64,000 nucleotides of DNA from Pediococcus stilesii (GCF_001437075.1 NZ_JQBX01000012.1:1-64000), one strand, 5' to 3'; counted from the stretch's first letter, positions 38,878 to 48,850 are shown. Numbers and translations are program-made. The notes: generated by a model not told the origin, from the letters alone.

Positions 38878-38891
38878 CGAACAAATGTTCG
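38878..38891 (-). promoter_or_regulatory. LexA/SOS box
   Basis: CGAACAAATGTTCG is a perfect palindrome and matches the Gram-positive LexA consensus CGAACRNRYGTTYG. It lies 41 bases upstream of the Y-family polymerase start, as expected for a repressor site in its promoter. Confidence 0.85.
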
Positions 38892-38921
38892 CATTAGTCA
38901 AGTGTGTTTTTTGATATTAAA

Positions 38922-38966
38922 AAACGAGAAAACCATGACCATTCTTCTTCAAGTCGATTTCCTCGT
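38922..38966 (-). terminator. Terminator of the MFS gene
   Basis: On the minus strand ACGAGGAAA pairs with TTTCTCGT across a 25-base loop and is followed by TTTTTT. Confidence 0.55.
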
Positions 38967-38975
38967 CCATTTAAA

Positions 38976-40406
38976 TTATTTTTTTGGATAACTTATTTTT
39001 CTAGAAAAAAGCAACGCTACCACTACCAGCACCATAGTAAAGTAAAATCCATAATGGACACCGTTGGTAAATGCTGCATTTAATGCATGGCTTCCATACT
39101 GGCTTTGGTAGGCTAACTGCCCCATCCCCAGTAAACTGGTTGCCAGTGCCGTGGCAATTGCTCCAACAATCTGCTGCATTGTATTCATAATTGTACTACC
39201 ATCCCCAGATTGTGCCCCCGTAAGAGCGTTTAAAGCATAGGTCTGAGCTGGTGACATGGCTAAAGTACATCCCACCATCAGAACTATATGTGCAATGATA
39301 ATGTAAGCAACGCTCGTTTTCGTGCTCATCATTGCCATCATAATTAAACCGATCAAAGCAATAATCAACCCCAATCTTACTGGCATTTTTGCTCCAACCC
39401 GATCATACAATCGTCCAGCAACTCCCGACATTAAAGCATTAACTAAGCCACCCGGAAACATAATAATACCGGTTAGGGCAACTGGTAGAAGTAATCCTTT
39501 TTGAATATACAGCGGTAATAAATACATTGCTGATAGAATAATCGCAAAATCCAGCATCATAATGGTCGCTCCGACCCTAAATTCAGAAATACTAAAAATT
39601 TTTAAATTTAAAACGGGGACTTCAAGCGTCAATTGTCGTTTAACGTAAATAAATAAAACGAGTACTCCTAAAATTAACGTTCCGACGACGATTGGCGATG
39701 TCCATCCTTTTTCACTAGCAAAGCTGACCCCAATCACAACACTTGAAAAACCAATTACCGATTCAAATAATGAAATTACGTCTACTTTTGGTTTAGTAAC
39801 TTCTCCAACGTTTTTTAAATAAAAAATTGCAAAAAACAGTGCTACTAATAATAGTGGCACAAAAATCCAAAAGACCCATTGCCAAGATAATTTAGCCAAA
39901 ACAATTCCTGTAACTGTAGGACCCAACGCAGGGGCAAACATGATCACTAGCGCACACATGCCCATGATTGCGCCTAATTTATACGGCGGAAAAATTAACA
40001 TTGCTACCGTAAACATCATCGGTAAAATCAATCCCGTTGCAATTCCCTGGATCATCCTACCGAAAAGAAGCATTCCAAAAGAGACCGACATTGCTGATAT
40101 AATTGCTCCAACCAAAAATGCTAGCAAACCAAATATAATAATTTGACGGGTTGTAAACCACTTAGATATCAAGCTTGAAAAAGGTAAAACAATTCCAATC
40201 ACTAACATATATCCGGTTACCAGCCACTGAATCGTCCCCGTACCAACACTTAAACTACCCATTAATTTAGGTAACGCAATATTCAACGATGTTTCGCTAA
40301 ACATTCCGACGAATGCCCCAATCAACATGCTGGTCATCACCAAAAAAGGGTGTTCTACTGGCACTCTTGCTTGCATTGCTTCGTTATTTCTAATTTTTTG
40401 TTCCAA
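38976..40406 (-). CDS. MFS multidrug exporter, DHA2 (EmrB/QacA) family
   Basis: The 476-residue protein has about 14 hydrophobic segments and the DHA2 signatures LNIALPKLMGSL near residue 42, GRMIQGIATGLILPMMF near residue 116 and GAIMGMCALVIMFAPALGPTVTG near residue 142. It exports drugs or other hydrophobic compounds using the proton gradient. TTG is the likely start, with AGAGGG seven bases upstream. It is monocistronic, with no adjacent regulator. Confidence 0.87.
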   Translation of the reverse strand: MEQKIRNNEAMQARVPVEHPFLVMTSMLIGAFVGMFSETSLNIALPKLMGSLSVGTGTIQWLVTGYMLVIGIVLPFSSLISKWFTTRQIIIFGLLAFLVGAIISAMSVSFGMLLFGRMIQGIATGLILPMMFTVAMLIFPPYKLGAIMGMCALVIMFAPALGPTVTGIVLAKLSWQWVFWIFVPLLLVALFFAIFYLKNVGEVTKPKVDVISLFESVIGFSSVVIGVSFASEKGWTSPIVVGTLILGVLVLFIYVKRQLTLEVPVLNLKIFSISEFRVGATIMMLDFAIILSAMYLLPLYIQKGLLLPVALTGIIMFPGGLVNALMSGVAGRLYDRVGAKMPVRLGLIIALIGLIMMAMMSTKTSVAYIIIAHIVLMVGCTLAMSPAQTYALNALTGAQSGDGSTIMNTMQQIVGAIATALATSLLGMGQLAYQSQYGSHALNAAFTNGVHYGFYFTMVLVVVALLFSRKISYPKK

Positions 40407-40496
40407 AATAATCCCTCTCTCAAAAACGTAACTCGATTACTATATCAGAACAAAAAATTTTTCGTAAGTTTTATTTTTTAAAAATTTAAAATTAAG

Positions 40497-41354
40497 CTAG
40501 ATTCTTTTTTCTAATTCGCCCTTTGTCTTTAATTCCTGAACAGTTGCATTAATAACTCCGCCGAGTAATAAAATTAATGCCGAAAAATTCAACCAAAACA
40601 TGATGACAATAAAGGTTCCTAGCGTTTTATAGCTGGTCACTGACTTGGCAAAATATTGCAAATAAACTGAAAATAATTGCGATAGTAGCATTGAGCCAAT
40701 CGTGGCAGTAATTGCTCCAGGAAGAACGTATTTAAATTTTATTTTTACGTTTGGAGCCAGGTAGTACAACACCATAAGACCAATAAATATTCCAACTAAC
40801 GTTAGTGGCCACTTAACCTGACCAATTACATCAAACCAATTTCTGGGTAATTTTAAAATAGGTGTCAGATATTCAACCACGGCTTGACTAAAACTAAATA
40901 CAATAATCAATATCCCCATAACTACAACAATTATAATTGTCAAAATGAAAGAAATAATCCGATTAACGATTGAATTCTGTGGCTTATCAATACCATATGC
41001 CCGATTAATCGCACCACGAAAGGCGGCAACTACTTGACTAGCAGAATACAAGGTTAAAATTACACTCAATGAAAAAACGCCACCATTTCCCTGTTCCAAA
41101 AAGTCTTTTACAATTGGTCCCATAATTTCATAGATTGCGGGAGGAACGGCAGTTTTAATATATGCCAAAGCCGTGTCGGAATGGACATTTAAAAGTGGCA
41201 GAATGCTTCCCAAAAACATTACAGCGGGAAAAACAGAAAGCAAGGAATAGTATGATAAAACAATTGCATTATTTGATACTTCTGCATCCCCAAACCGTTT
41301 AAATAGTGCTCTAGAAAAAGTCATCGTTTTTCTCTTTACTACTTCAAATTTCAT
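40497..41354 (-). CDS. YihY/BrkB-family membrane protein
   Basis: The 285-residue protein with about six membrane segments matches the YihY (formerly RNase BN) family: ALFKRFGDAEVSNNAIVLSYY at the start, FAKSVTSYKTLGTFIVIMFWLNFSA near the end. The function is not settled; it is not a ribonuclease. The ATG at 41354 follows AAGGGGG by eight bases, so the longer frame is not used. Confidence 0.85.
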   Translation of the reverse strand: MKFEVVKRKTMTFSRALFKRFGDAEVSNNAIVLSYYSLLSVFPAVMFLGSILPLLNVHSDTALAYIKTAVPPAIYEIMGPIVKDFLEQGNGGVFSLSVILTLYSASQVVAAFRGAINRAYGIDKPQNSIVNRIISFILTIIIVVVMGILIIVFSFSQAVVEYLTPILKLPRNWFDVIGQVKWPLTLVGIFIGLMVLYYLAPNVKIKFKYVLPGAITATIGSMLLSQLFSVYLQYFAKSVTSYKTLGTFIVIMFWLNFSALILLLGGVINATVQELKTKGELEKRI

Positions 41355-41463
41355 CGATATAACCCCCTTCACCATCAAAAGTCGGTTGATAATTTTTAAA
41401 TCATATTCTTATACTTATTATTGCAAATATATTATCAAAATTACCATCGATATGCATAAAATA

Positions 41464-41505
41464 ATAAAAAAAGCTAACCTTAACTTTTCAAGGTTAGCTT
41501 TAGAG
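41464..41505 (-). terminator. Terminator of the usp pair
   Basis: Arms AAAGCTAACCTT and AAGGTTAGCTTT with an eight-base loop are followed on the minus strand by TTTTTATTATTTT. Confidence 0.85.
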
Positions 41506-41551
41506 AAAACGTTTTATTTAATCATGCGTAATACGAAATTTTTCAAGTGGA

Positions 41552-42001
41552 TTAACGCACCACCAATACAGAAATTGGTGCGTATTTTGCCATGTAAGAG
41601 GCTTGTGATCCAAAATATTTAGCCATTCCCGTCTTTGATGAAGAACCAATGACTAATAAGTCTGGATCAACACTTGGGATTACATTTTTAACGATTGTTT
41701 CACCGGCTTCGCCCTCTGCAATGTACGTTTGAACTTTTTTAATTCCAAATTCTATTGCAATTTTACGGTAACTTTGCAAATGTTTTTCTAGTTCCGCCCG
41801 TTGTTGGCTAATGAAATTTTTATCTAAAGCTTGGTAGATATTGATATCATTTTCCTCAATTACGGTTACTAAATCTAACTCTGCTTCATCTTGCTTAGCA
41901 CGGTTCATCGCAAAACGGAATGCGAGCTGTGCGTCTGGTGAATCGTCGACTCCGACTAAAATTTTACTAAATCTTTTTGGATCAAATTCTCTTGAACTCA
42001 T
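41552..42001 (-). CDS. Universal stress protein (UspA family)
   Basis: The 149-residue protein has the Usp fold: ILVGVDDSPDAQLAFRFAMNRA near residue 12 and the ATP-loop region LLVIGSSSKTGMAKYFGSQASYMAKYA near residue 115. The start at 42001 follows AAGGGGAG by seven bases. It is second of a tandem pair, 16 bases after the other usp gene. Role: stress survival, nucleotide binding. Confidence 0.9.
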   Translation of the reverse strand: MSSREFDPKRFSKILVGVDDSPDAQLAFRFAMNRAKQDEAELDLVTVIEENDINIYQALDKNFISQQRAELEKHLQSYRKIAIEFGIKKVQTYIAEGEAGETIVKNVIPSVDPDLLVIGSSSKTGMAKYFGSQASYMAKYAPISVLVVR

Positions 42002-42017
42002 GGCTTCTCTCCCCTTG

Positions 42018-42500
42018 CTAATTTTTATCGCTTGAGTACGGTTGATTATCAATCCCCGTCCGTACTAATAATACATCTGTTTGCGCCGTTCGGACAGCAT
42101 AATCCGCAACCGAACCAATCATCGCTCTTTGAAGGGCATTCAATCCGGTTGCACCCATCATCACCAGGTCCGTTCCGAGCTTTTGTGGTATATCCACAGC
42201 AACTATTGATTTAGGTTCCCCAGCTTCTACATAGACACTTATATCATGGAAATCATATTTATGCTCAATCTGATCCTTTAAGTCATCAACGTACGCTTTA
42301 GCTTTTAGGAGTGATACTTCAACGTAGTCCATATTTGACCCCATGTGTCCATAAATATCCAAAAAACGTGAAGACTGAATTACAGTTACAATGTCTAAGT
42401 GAGCTTGGTTACGCTGCGCCACCGAAATCGCCTTTTTTAACGCAAGTTCCCCGTTAGTGGAACCATCAACTGGAACTAAAATTTTCTTATATTTAAGCAT
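42018..42500 (-). CDS. Universal stress protein (UspA family)
   Basis: The 160-residue Usp protein has ILVPVDGSTNGELALKKAI near residue 7 and the ATP-binding loop MMGATGLNALQRAMIGSVADYAVR near residue 118, closer to the G-2x-G-9x-G pattern than its partner. The ATG at 42500 lies eight bases from AGGGGGAG. A cre-like TGGTAGCGCTATCT lies upstream at 42550-42563, which suggests catabolite control of the pair. Confidence 0.9.
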   Translation of the reverse strand: MLKYKKILVPVDGSTNGELALKKAISVAQRNQAHLDIVTVIQSSRFLDIYGHMGSNMDYVEVSLLKAKAYVDDLKDQIEHKYDFHDISVYVEAGEPKSIVAVDIPQKLGTDLVMMGATGLNALQRAMIGSVADYAVRTAQTDVLLVRTGIDNQPYSSDKN

Positions 42501-42603
42501 ATCCATCACTCCCCCTATAGTTTCTATTATCATTATAATAAATTTCCTAAGATAGCGCTACCAATAGTATGTAATAAAATGGCGGCCACCTGCACCATAG
42601 CTT

Positions 42604-43116
42604 TTACCTTAAGAAGCGGTGTGCCACCATTACCATTTCCTGATTTGTTTGTACTAGCCCGTCTTTAACCCACTGCACTACCATTTGATTTAATCCACCC
42701 GCCACAAAGTTTACCCACATGACTGGGATATCCGTGCGAAGCTTAAAAATTCCCTGCTCAATTAAGTCCGTTAAATAAAAATTCAATTTATCATATAAAC
42801 GGTCATTTAAATTTGCATCAATTAAGGCTTCGATATATGAGGCATTCCGCCGACAAATAGAGAAAAAAGCCTCCAAGAACGTTCCAATGTCATGATTAGG
42901 TCTCAGCATTAGGTAATTAAAAAAATCAGTAAAAATTTGGTCAATTTTATAATCGATAATTTGGTCTTTAGTTTTAAAACTTCGATAATATGACATTCTT
43001 GATACCGATGCCGTTTGACATATGTTACTTACCGAAATACTGGCTAAGTCATTATCTTTTAGTAATTTAAATAATGCATCGACAATTTTCTGTTTTGTTA
43101 CTTCATGATTAGCCAT
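42604..43116 (-). CDS. TetR/AcrR-family regulator
   Basis: The 170-residue protein has an N-terminal TetR helix-turn-helix (ASISVSNICQTASVSRMSYYRSF near residue 25) and a C-terminal region resembling TetR_C DhaS-type domains. It follows ispE by 12 bases and precedes nothing obvious that it would control, so its target is unknown. GAGGGA precedes ATG. Confidence 0.85.
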   Translation of the reverse strand: MANHEVTKQKIVDALFKLLKDNDLASISVSNICQTASVSRMSYYRSFKTKDQIIDYKIDQIFTDFFNYLMLRPNHDIGTFLEAFFSICRRNASYIEALIDANLNDRLYDKLNFYLTDLIEQGIFKLRTDIPVMWVNFVAGGLNQMVVQWVKDGLVQTNQEMVMVAHRFLR

Positions 43117-43128
43117 TAATTTTATCCC

Positions 43129-43980
43129 TCACAAAATTCGAACTAAATACACCTCGTGACAAAAGCCCTTTAGACTATTAACGATGTGTTTTGCCCGACT
43201 TGATTTAGAACAGATTCCAAAAACGGTTGGTCCCGTCCCACTCATCTGAGCGGCATCCGCCCCATACTGCTTGATTCTGTCTTTTATTTTTAAAACCTCG
43301 GGATGTTCTTTCCCAGTCACCTGTTCCAAAACGTTTCCCATACAACGACAAATACTATCATAATCTTCTCGGTCGATGGCGTCGAGCATTAAATCAATGT
43401 TTGAATGCTGCAGTTCCTTATGTTCAATCTTACTGAGAATGTACGGTGTTGAAACGCTTAACTTAGGTTTAGCCAATACTACCCACATAGGTGGTAATTT
43501 TTTTAAGGGAATCACCTTTTCCCCCTTACCTAAAACGTGCGCCGTGCGACTGTACACACAAAATGGAACGTCAGAATCAATCTCTAAACCAATTTGCGCG
43601 AGTTCCTCTAGGCTAAGGTTAAGCTTCCAAAGTTTATTCAAACCTCGTAAAACCGCCGCAGCGTCCGATGATCCTCCACCCAAACCCGCCGCAACTGGAA
43701 TATGCTTTCGAATTTCAATAATTACCTTGGCCCGAACGCGATACTTTTCCTGTAAAATTCGAGCAGCTTGGTACGCCAAGTTACGATGATCATTTGGCAA
43801 AAAACCGGTATTAGTCCGTACCTTAATGCCCTTCTTACCCGAAATACTCTCAATTTTTACGTAATCAGCCAAATCAACTGAAGTCATTATCATATTCCAT
43901 TCTGGAAGACCATCATCATGGTTAAATGGAGTATCTAAAAATAAATTCAGTTTAGCCGGAGCTTTCTCGGTGATTTCCAT
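43129..43980 (-). CDS. ispE: 4-diphosphocytidyl-2-C-methyl-D-erythritol kinase homologue
   Basis: The 283-residue GHMP kinase has the ATP loop PVAAGLGGGSSDAAAVLRGL near residue 90, KAPAKLNLFLD at the N-terminus and AQMSGTGPTVFGI near residue 240. IspE belongs to the non-mevalonate route, yet this window also has mvaA of the mevalonate route. Many lactobacilli keep ispE alone without the rest of the pathway, so its real substrate there is unclear. It is part of the core block after veg. Confidence 0.92.
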   Translation of the reverse strand: MEITEKAPAKLNLFLDTPFNHDDGLPEWNMIMTSVDLADYVKIESISGKKGIKVRTNTGFLPNDHRNLAYQAARILQEKYRVRAKVIIEIRKHIPVAAGLGGGSSDAAAVLRGLNKLWKLNLSLEELAQIGLEIDSDVPFCVYSRTAHVLGKGEKVIPLKKLPPMWVVLAKPKLSVSTPYILSKIEHKELQHSNIDLMLDAIDREDYDSICRCMGNVLEQVTGKEHPEVLKIKDRIKQYGADAAQMSGTGPTVFGICSKSSRAKHIVNSLKGFCHEVYLVRIL

Positions 43981-44094
43981 TCAGTTCACCTGTTTCGTTT
44001 GCTTTTAACATAAATTATACTAAAAAAAGGCAAAAATAAAAAAGGCTAATAGCTAATTCACTTAAAAGCTTAACTATTGCCCCATTATTAGATA

Positions 44095-44397
44095 TTATTC
44101 TTCATCGTCATCAAAATCGTCTTCAGCTTCATCAGATGCTAACTCTTCATCGTCATCAATCTCATCGTTAAAGTTAATCTTGATGTTCTTTGTCAAAATA
44201 TCCGTGTAACTGTACGACACACGTTCGAAGGAGTTCTCGTCTTGATCCAAATCTACCACGAAAACAGCTGGGTATGTCATGTGTAGACGTCCACGACGCT
44301 TTGTTACTTTCTTGCGTCCAGCTTGAGCGACCACCATTAATTCTTCCCCGATGCGACCATCGAGCCTATCTTTAATTGTAGCTAGTGTGATTGGCAT
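44095..44397 (-). CDS. veg: Veg protein with an acidic C-terminal tail
   Basis: The first 80 residues match Veg: ATIKDRLDGRIGEELMVVAQAGRKK and RRGRLHMTYPAVFVVDLD. The last 20 or so residues are almost all D and E, a tail that the Bacillus protein (86 residues) does not have. Veg affects biofilm matrix genes in Bacillus; its mechanism is not settled. The start at 44397 follows GGAAGGTGA by five bases. It lies between rsmA and ispE, as in other Firmicutes. Confidence 0.9.
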   Translation of the reverse strand: MPITLATIKDRLDGRIGEELMVVAQAGRKKVTKRRGRLHMTYPAVFVVDLDQDENSFERVSYSYTDILTKNIKINFNDEIDDDEELASDEAEDDFDDDEE

Positions 44398-44523
44398 TAA
44401 CTTCACCTTCCCATGTGAAACATTTTATCATAGTTTCACAAAGTTTGCAATTTTACCACACCATCTATTGAATATCAACGCTTTACATTTCATTTTTTTA
44501 TGCTTTAAGGGGATGAAATCGGA

Positions 44524-45417
44524 TTATTTTCGAATCAATCCTTCTTTTTTAATTCGATTATGCAATTTGATGAAATCTAGCACCGTAAGCCGTTCTGGGC
44601 GAATTTGTGGATCAATTTCCAAATCATCCAGAACTGTTTGAATTTTGGCCTTTATGGCAGGATCTTTTCCATATAATCCTTGCATATTATTCCAAAGATT
44701 TTTTCGCCGATGCATAAAACAACCGTGGACGGTTTTAAAGAAATCTTTATCATCGTCTGGCATCACTTCCCAGTTTGCGTGTGGTGTTAAGCTCACAATG
44801 GCAGAATCAACTTTCGGACGCGGCACAAAGACCTTTGAAGGAACCTCAAATTCAACTTGCGTATCCATTTTATATTGCACCACAATTGATAGAGAACCAT
44901 ATTCTTTATCACCTGGTTTCGCTGTTAAACGCTCTGCAACCTCTTTTTGCATCATCACGACCATTTTGTCGATTGGCAATGTGCTCGCCATAAACGTCTT
45001 CAAAATTGGCGTTGTAATGTAATATGGAAGGTTAGCGACCACTTTCATATGATGGTCACCATCTAAATACTTCTCAACTTCCTCATTGACATTTGCTTTA
45101 AGCACGTCTTCATTTACAATCGTAATGTTATCGTAAGGGTCTAGCGTCTCATCCAAAACATTCATTAAGTTTTGATCAATTTCAAAAGCTAACACATGAT
45201 GTGCTTGTTTAGCCAATTGTTCAGTTAAGCTTCCAATTCCAGGTCCAACTTCAATCACATCGTCCTCACGTGATATTTCAGCCGCTGCGACAATATTTAG
45301 AAGCACGTTAGGATCCGTTAAAAAATTTTGGCCTAAACTTTTTTTAGCAGATAGCCCATATTTTTCTAAAATAGCCCGTGTTCGAGTTGGGTTTCCAATA
45401 TCCATGTGATTATTCAT
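44524..45417 (-). CDS. rsmA: 16S rRNA (adenine1518-N6/adenine1519-N6)-dimethyltransferase
   Basis: The 297-residue protein (KsgA) has the SAM-binding motif VIEVGPGIGSLTEQLA near residue 59, KSLGQNFLTDPN at the start and the catalytic NLPYYITTPIL near residue 126. It dimethylates two adenines at the 3' end of 16S rRNA. The ATG at 45417 follows GGAGG by five bases and overlaps the end of rnmV by eight bases. Confidence 0.95.
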   Translation of the reverse strand: MNNHMDIGNPTRTRAILEKYGLSAKKSLGQNFLTDPNVLLNIVAAAEISREDDVIEVGPGIGSLTEQLAKQAHHVLAFEIDQNLMNVLDETLDPYDNITIVNEDVLKANVNEEVEKYLDGDHHMKVVANLPYYITTPILKTFMASTLPIDKMVVMMQKEVAERLTAKPGDKEYGSLSIVVQYKMDTQVEFEVPSKVFVPRPKVDSAIVSLTPHANWEVMPDDDKDFFKTVHGCFMHRRKNLWNNMQGLYGKDPAIKAKIQTVLDDLEIDPQIRPERLTVLDFIKLHNRIKKEGLIRK

Positions 45418-45970
45418 TAATTCCTCCATTAATTTGCGTCATTGCCACATCAAAGGCTTTCTTTTCGACTTGAAATAGTTGCAGTCTTTTAGGAAGTTGT
45501 TTGGCATTGACATAGCCAATTCCCAACAGCTCCCCTAATTGAATTCGCCGCTGTTTAGCATTTTTTCCAATAATTAAGCCGGCATTGATTAGATCATCCT
45601 GCGTAATTTGAGGAAGTGCATCCTCGTCTTCCGTATACAAATGTTCCAACGCCTGACGAATTGCCTCCGGAGTAGCATGCTCAACACCTAGGCTCCCTTT
45701 ATGATCAGGAACGGCGTCGCGGCGTTTTAAAAATGCATGTTTTACGCTTGGAACTTCGGCCGAAATCGTCTTACGAATTTTTTCTCCAGAAAAATCAGGA
45801 TCGGTGAAAACAATCACCCCTCGTGTTTCCTGAAGTTGTCGAATTTGTTCGATCGTCTCATCTGAAAGTGCAGATCCTCTTGTTTCAAGAGTGTCCGCGT
45901 TTACTGCTAAATTGATTCTTTTTGTATCATCTTTACCTTCAACAACAATTACTTCTTTAATTTTCTTCAT
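45410..45970 (-). CDS. rnmV: Ribonuclease M5
   Basis: The 186-residue TOPRIM protein has EVIVVEGKDDTKRI near residue 4 and FTDPDFSGEKIR near residue 56. It performs the final cut of 5S rRNA. The start at 45970 overlaps tatD by 14 bases; longer in-frame starts deeper in tatD lack a ribosome site. The order tatD-rnmV-rsmA is typical of Firmicutes. Confidence 0.94.
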   Translation of the reverse strand: MKKIKEVIVVEGKDDTKRINLAVNADTLETRGSALSDETIEQIRQLQETRGVIVFTDPDFSGEKIRKTISAEVPSVKHAFLKRRDAVPDHKGSLGVEHATPEAIRQALEHLYTEDEDALPQITQDDLINAGLIIGKNAKQRRIQLGELLGIGYVNAKQLPKRLQLFQVEKKAFDVAMTQINGGINE

Positions 45971-46736
45971 TTTCAATCCCATATAGTTTGCAAGTATTAT
46001 TATAAGTAGCCTGAGCCAGGACATCTGGATTCATATCTCGATGTCTTGCAAGTGCCTCAAGTACATACAGAGCATAGGCTGGTTCGTTTTGTTTGCCACG
46101 TAATGGTTCCGGTGCCAGATAAGGTGCGTCAGTTTCAACCATGATTCGATCTAATGGAACTTGACGAACTGCTTCGTGAACGTCTTTAGTTTTTTTAAAG
46201 CTAGCCACTCCACTAAATGAAATGTTCATTCCGAGGTCAAGAAACTTTTCCATCCATTCCACATTACCGTTAAAGCTGTGCATAACGCCATCGATGTTTT
46301 TTCCAACATTTTTTAGGATTGCATACGTGTCCTCTGTCGCTTCCCGATTATGAATCGCAATTGGTAATTTGTTTTTCATTGCAATTTCAATTTGTTCTTC
46401 AAAAACTTTTCTTTGTACTTTTTGTGGCGAGGTATCCCAGTGATAGTCTAAGCCAATCTCACCCAATGCCACCACTCGTGGATGTTGGAGCTGTTGCATT
46501 AATTTTGTACGTTCAGCCTCATGGAAATCTTTAGCATCCTCAGGGTGCCAGCCCACAATGGCATACGTGTTTGAATACTTTTCAGCTAACTTAATTGCGC
46601 GTTCGTTTAAAAGTGTGTTAGAACCCACCTGCGCAGTCGCAACAACTCCAAGCTTTTGCGCGTGTTTAAGATACTGCTCCTCATTTCCCCAAAATGCTTC
46701 ATCGTTCAAATGAGTGTGCGAGTCAAAAATTTTCAT
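45957..46736 (-). CDS. TatD-family metal-dependent hydrolase
   Basis: The 259-residue protein has the metal ligands in FDSHTHLND, LGEIGLDYHW, AIHNREATED, VMHSFNG and VETDAPYLAP, the full TatD set. TatD proteins are DNases or D-aminoacyl-tRNA deacylases. It lies between metG and rnmV. Confidence 0.93.
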   Translation of the reverse strand: MKIFDSHTHLNDEAFWGNEEQYLKHAQKLGVVATAQVGSNTLLNERAIKLAEKYSNTYAIVGWHPEDAKDFHEAERTKLMQQLQHPRVVALGEIGLDYHWDTSPQKVQRKVFEEQIEIAMKNKLPIAIHNREATEDTYAILKNVGKNIDGVMHSFNGNVEWMEKFLDLGMNISFSGVASFKKTKDVHEAVRQVPLDRIMVETDAPYLAPEPLRGKQNEPAYALYVLEALARHRDMNPDVLAQATYNNTCKLYGIENEEN

Positions 46737-46784
46737 TCTTATCTCCTTAAAATATAAAAGGGTAATTTTATCTTCCTAGCGACG

Positions 46785-46824
46785 AAAAGCGAACGATTCA
46801 AAGCCCGAATCATTCGCTTTTGGT
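46785..46824 (-). terminator. Terminator after metG
   Basis: Arms AAAAGCGAACGATTC and GAATCATTCGCTTTT with a short loop lie between metG and tatD. The gap of 98 bases suggests that tatD has its own promoter or depends on read-through. Confidence 0.7.
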
Positions 46825-46834
46825 TTATCTTATC

Positions 46835-48850
46835 TTAAGCCAAGACGTCTCCATTTTGGTGATTTTCGTCAACCATTACAACGTTAACATTACCATCATT
46901 TTCAGTCGATAAAATCATTCCTTGACTCATTTCACCGCGCATCTTACGGGGCTTCAAGTTTGCAACAATTACGACTTTCTTTCCGACTAGAACACTAGGA
47001 TCTGGATAGTACTTAGCAATCCCTGATAGAATCTGGCGTGGTTGGTCATCTCCGGCATCTAATTTAAACTTAAGTAATTTATCAGCACCCTCAACAGATC
47101 CTACTTCCAACACCGATGCCACTCTTAATTCAACTTTATCGAAGGCTTCGATTCTGATTTCTTTTTTTCCATCAGTTTCAACAGGTTGCGATTTGCTCGT
47201 TTCAGCCATTGCCGCTCTTCCCTTCTTTTTATCTGATTTTGTCATTTTATTCTTTAAGAATTCGACTTCTTTATCAACATCTAAACGTGGGAAAATTGGC
47301 GTTCCTTTTTCCACAACCTTAGTTGATGCAGGGATCATCCCAAATTTAAGATTGTTCAACTCAAGTCCCTTTGGATCTAAACCTAGTTGCTCAAAAATTT
47401 TAGCTGGCGACTGCGTCATCATTGGTTGAATCAAAATGGCAATAACTCGCAAACTTTCCGCTAGATGATTCATCACGCTCGCTAATTTTTGCTTAGACTC
47501 ATCGTCGTCATTTCTTGCAAGAATCCAAGGGGTTGTTTCATCAATATATTTATTTGTTCGAGCAACTAACTTCCAGATTTCTGCTAAAGCATCAGCAAAA
47601 TGAAGATCGTTCATTAACTCTTCGTAATTTTTAATTGTTGTAGCAGCCGTATCTTCCAAATCTTTATCCACAGCATTTACACTACTCTGGAAGGTTGGAA
47701 TTACGCCACCCTCATATTTATTAATCATGGCAACCGTTCGATTTAGTAAATTACCAAGGTCGTTAGCTAAATCAAAATTAATTTTTGAAATGAAATCTTC
47801 TGGAGTAAAGTTACCATCATTCCCATAAGGCATGGCTTTTAATAGGTAATAACGCAATGCATCTAGACCATAATTTTCAACAATTGTTTCAGGATAGATT
47901 ACATTGCCCTTTGACTTCGACATCTTACTATCCTTCATCAATAACCAACCGTGACCATAAATTTGATCGGGTAGTTCTAAGCCAAGTGCATGCAGCATAA
48001 TTGGCCAATAAATTGTATGGAACCGAACGATTTCTTTTCCCACCATGTGGACATTAGCTGGCCAGAATTTTTTGAAATTTCCATCATCATCGCTTCCATA
48101 TCCTAATGCTGTAATATAGTTCGATAAGGCATCGATCCAGACATAGATAACATGCTTAGGATCGTTTAGAATTGGAACGCCCCACTTAAAGCCAGTTCGA
48201 GTAACAGCTAAATCTTCCAAACCGGGTTTAATGAAATTATTGATCATTTCATTCATTCGACTAGCTGGTTGGATGAAATTGGGGTGAGTCTGGTAATAAT
48301 CTAATAGCCAATCAGCGTACTTACTCATTTTAAAGAAGTATGACTCTTCTTTGACGAGTTCTACTTCATTCCCAGATGGGGCTTTACCACCGATCACTTT
48401 GCCATCTTGATCCCGATAAACTTCAGCTAACTGCGATTCTGTAAAGTATTCTTCATCTGATACAGAGTACCAGCCTTCATACTCCCCGAGATAAATATCT
48501 CCTTGATCTAGTAACTGCTGAAAAATTTTCTGAACTGCTTTTTCATGGTAATCATCGGTTGTTCGGATAAACTTGTCGTTTGAAATATCCAACAATTTCC
48601 AAAGTTTTTGGATATCCTCAGCCATGCCATCAACATAGGCTTTAGGCGTCGTATTTAACGCCTCCGCTTTCTGTTCAATTTTTAATCCATGTTCATCGGT
48701 TCCGGTTAGAAAAAAGACGTCTTTTCCTTCTAAACGTTGAAAACGAGCTTCCGCATCACACGCAATGGTCGTGTATGAATTACCAATGTGTAGCTTTCCA
48801 GACGGATAATAAATTGGAGTAGTGATATAGTATGTGTTATTTTCTGCCAT
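46835..48850 (-). CDS. metG: Methionyl-tRNA synthetase
   Basis: The 671-residue enzyme has the HIGH-type motif [14 protein letters not shown] near residue 13, [10 protein letters not shown] near residue 310, an anticodon-binding helical domain and a C-terminal tRNA-binding OB domain from about residue 570 ([20 protein letters not shown]). The connective segment [15 protein letters not shown] lacks zinc cysteines. It charges tRNA-Met in the cytosol. Confidence 0.97.
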   Translation of the reverse strand: MAENNTYYITTPIYYPSGKLHIGNSYTTIACDAEARFQRLEGKDVFFLTGTDEHGLKIEQKAEALNTTPKAYVDGMAEDIQKLWKLLDISNDKFIRTTDDYHEKAVQKIFQQLLDQGDIYLGEYEGWYSVSDEEYFTESQLAEVYRDQDGKVIGGKAPSGNEVELVKEESYFFKMSKYADWLLDYYQTHPNFIQPASRMNEMINNFIKPGLEDLAVTRTGFKWGVPILNDPKHVIYVWIDALSNYITALGYGSDDDGNFKKFWPANVHMVGKEIVRFHTIYWPIMLHALGLELPDQIYGHGWLLMKDSKMSKSKGNVIYPETIVENYGLDALRYYLLKAMPYGNDGNFTPEDFISKINFDLANDLGNLLNRTVAMINKYEGGVIPTFQSSVNAVDKDLEDTAATTIKNYEELMNDLHFADALAEIWKLVARTNKYIDETTPWILARNDDDESKQKLASVMNHLAESLRVIAILIQPMMTQSPAKIFEQLGLDPKGLELNNLKFGMIPASTKVVEKGTPIFPRLDVDKEVEFLKNKMTKSDKKKGRAAMAETSKSQPVETDGKKEIRIEAFDKVELRVASVLEVGSVEGADKLLKFKLDAGDDQPRQILSGIAKYYPDPSVLVGKKVVIVANLKPRKMRGEMSQGMILSTENDGNVNVVMVDENHQNGDVLA

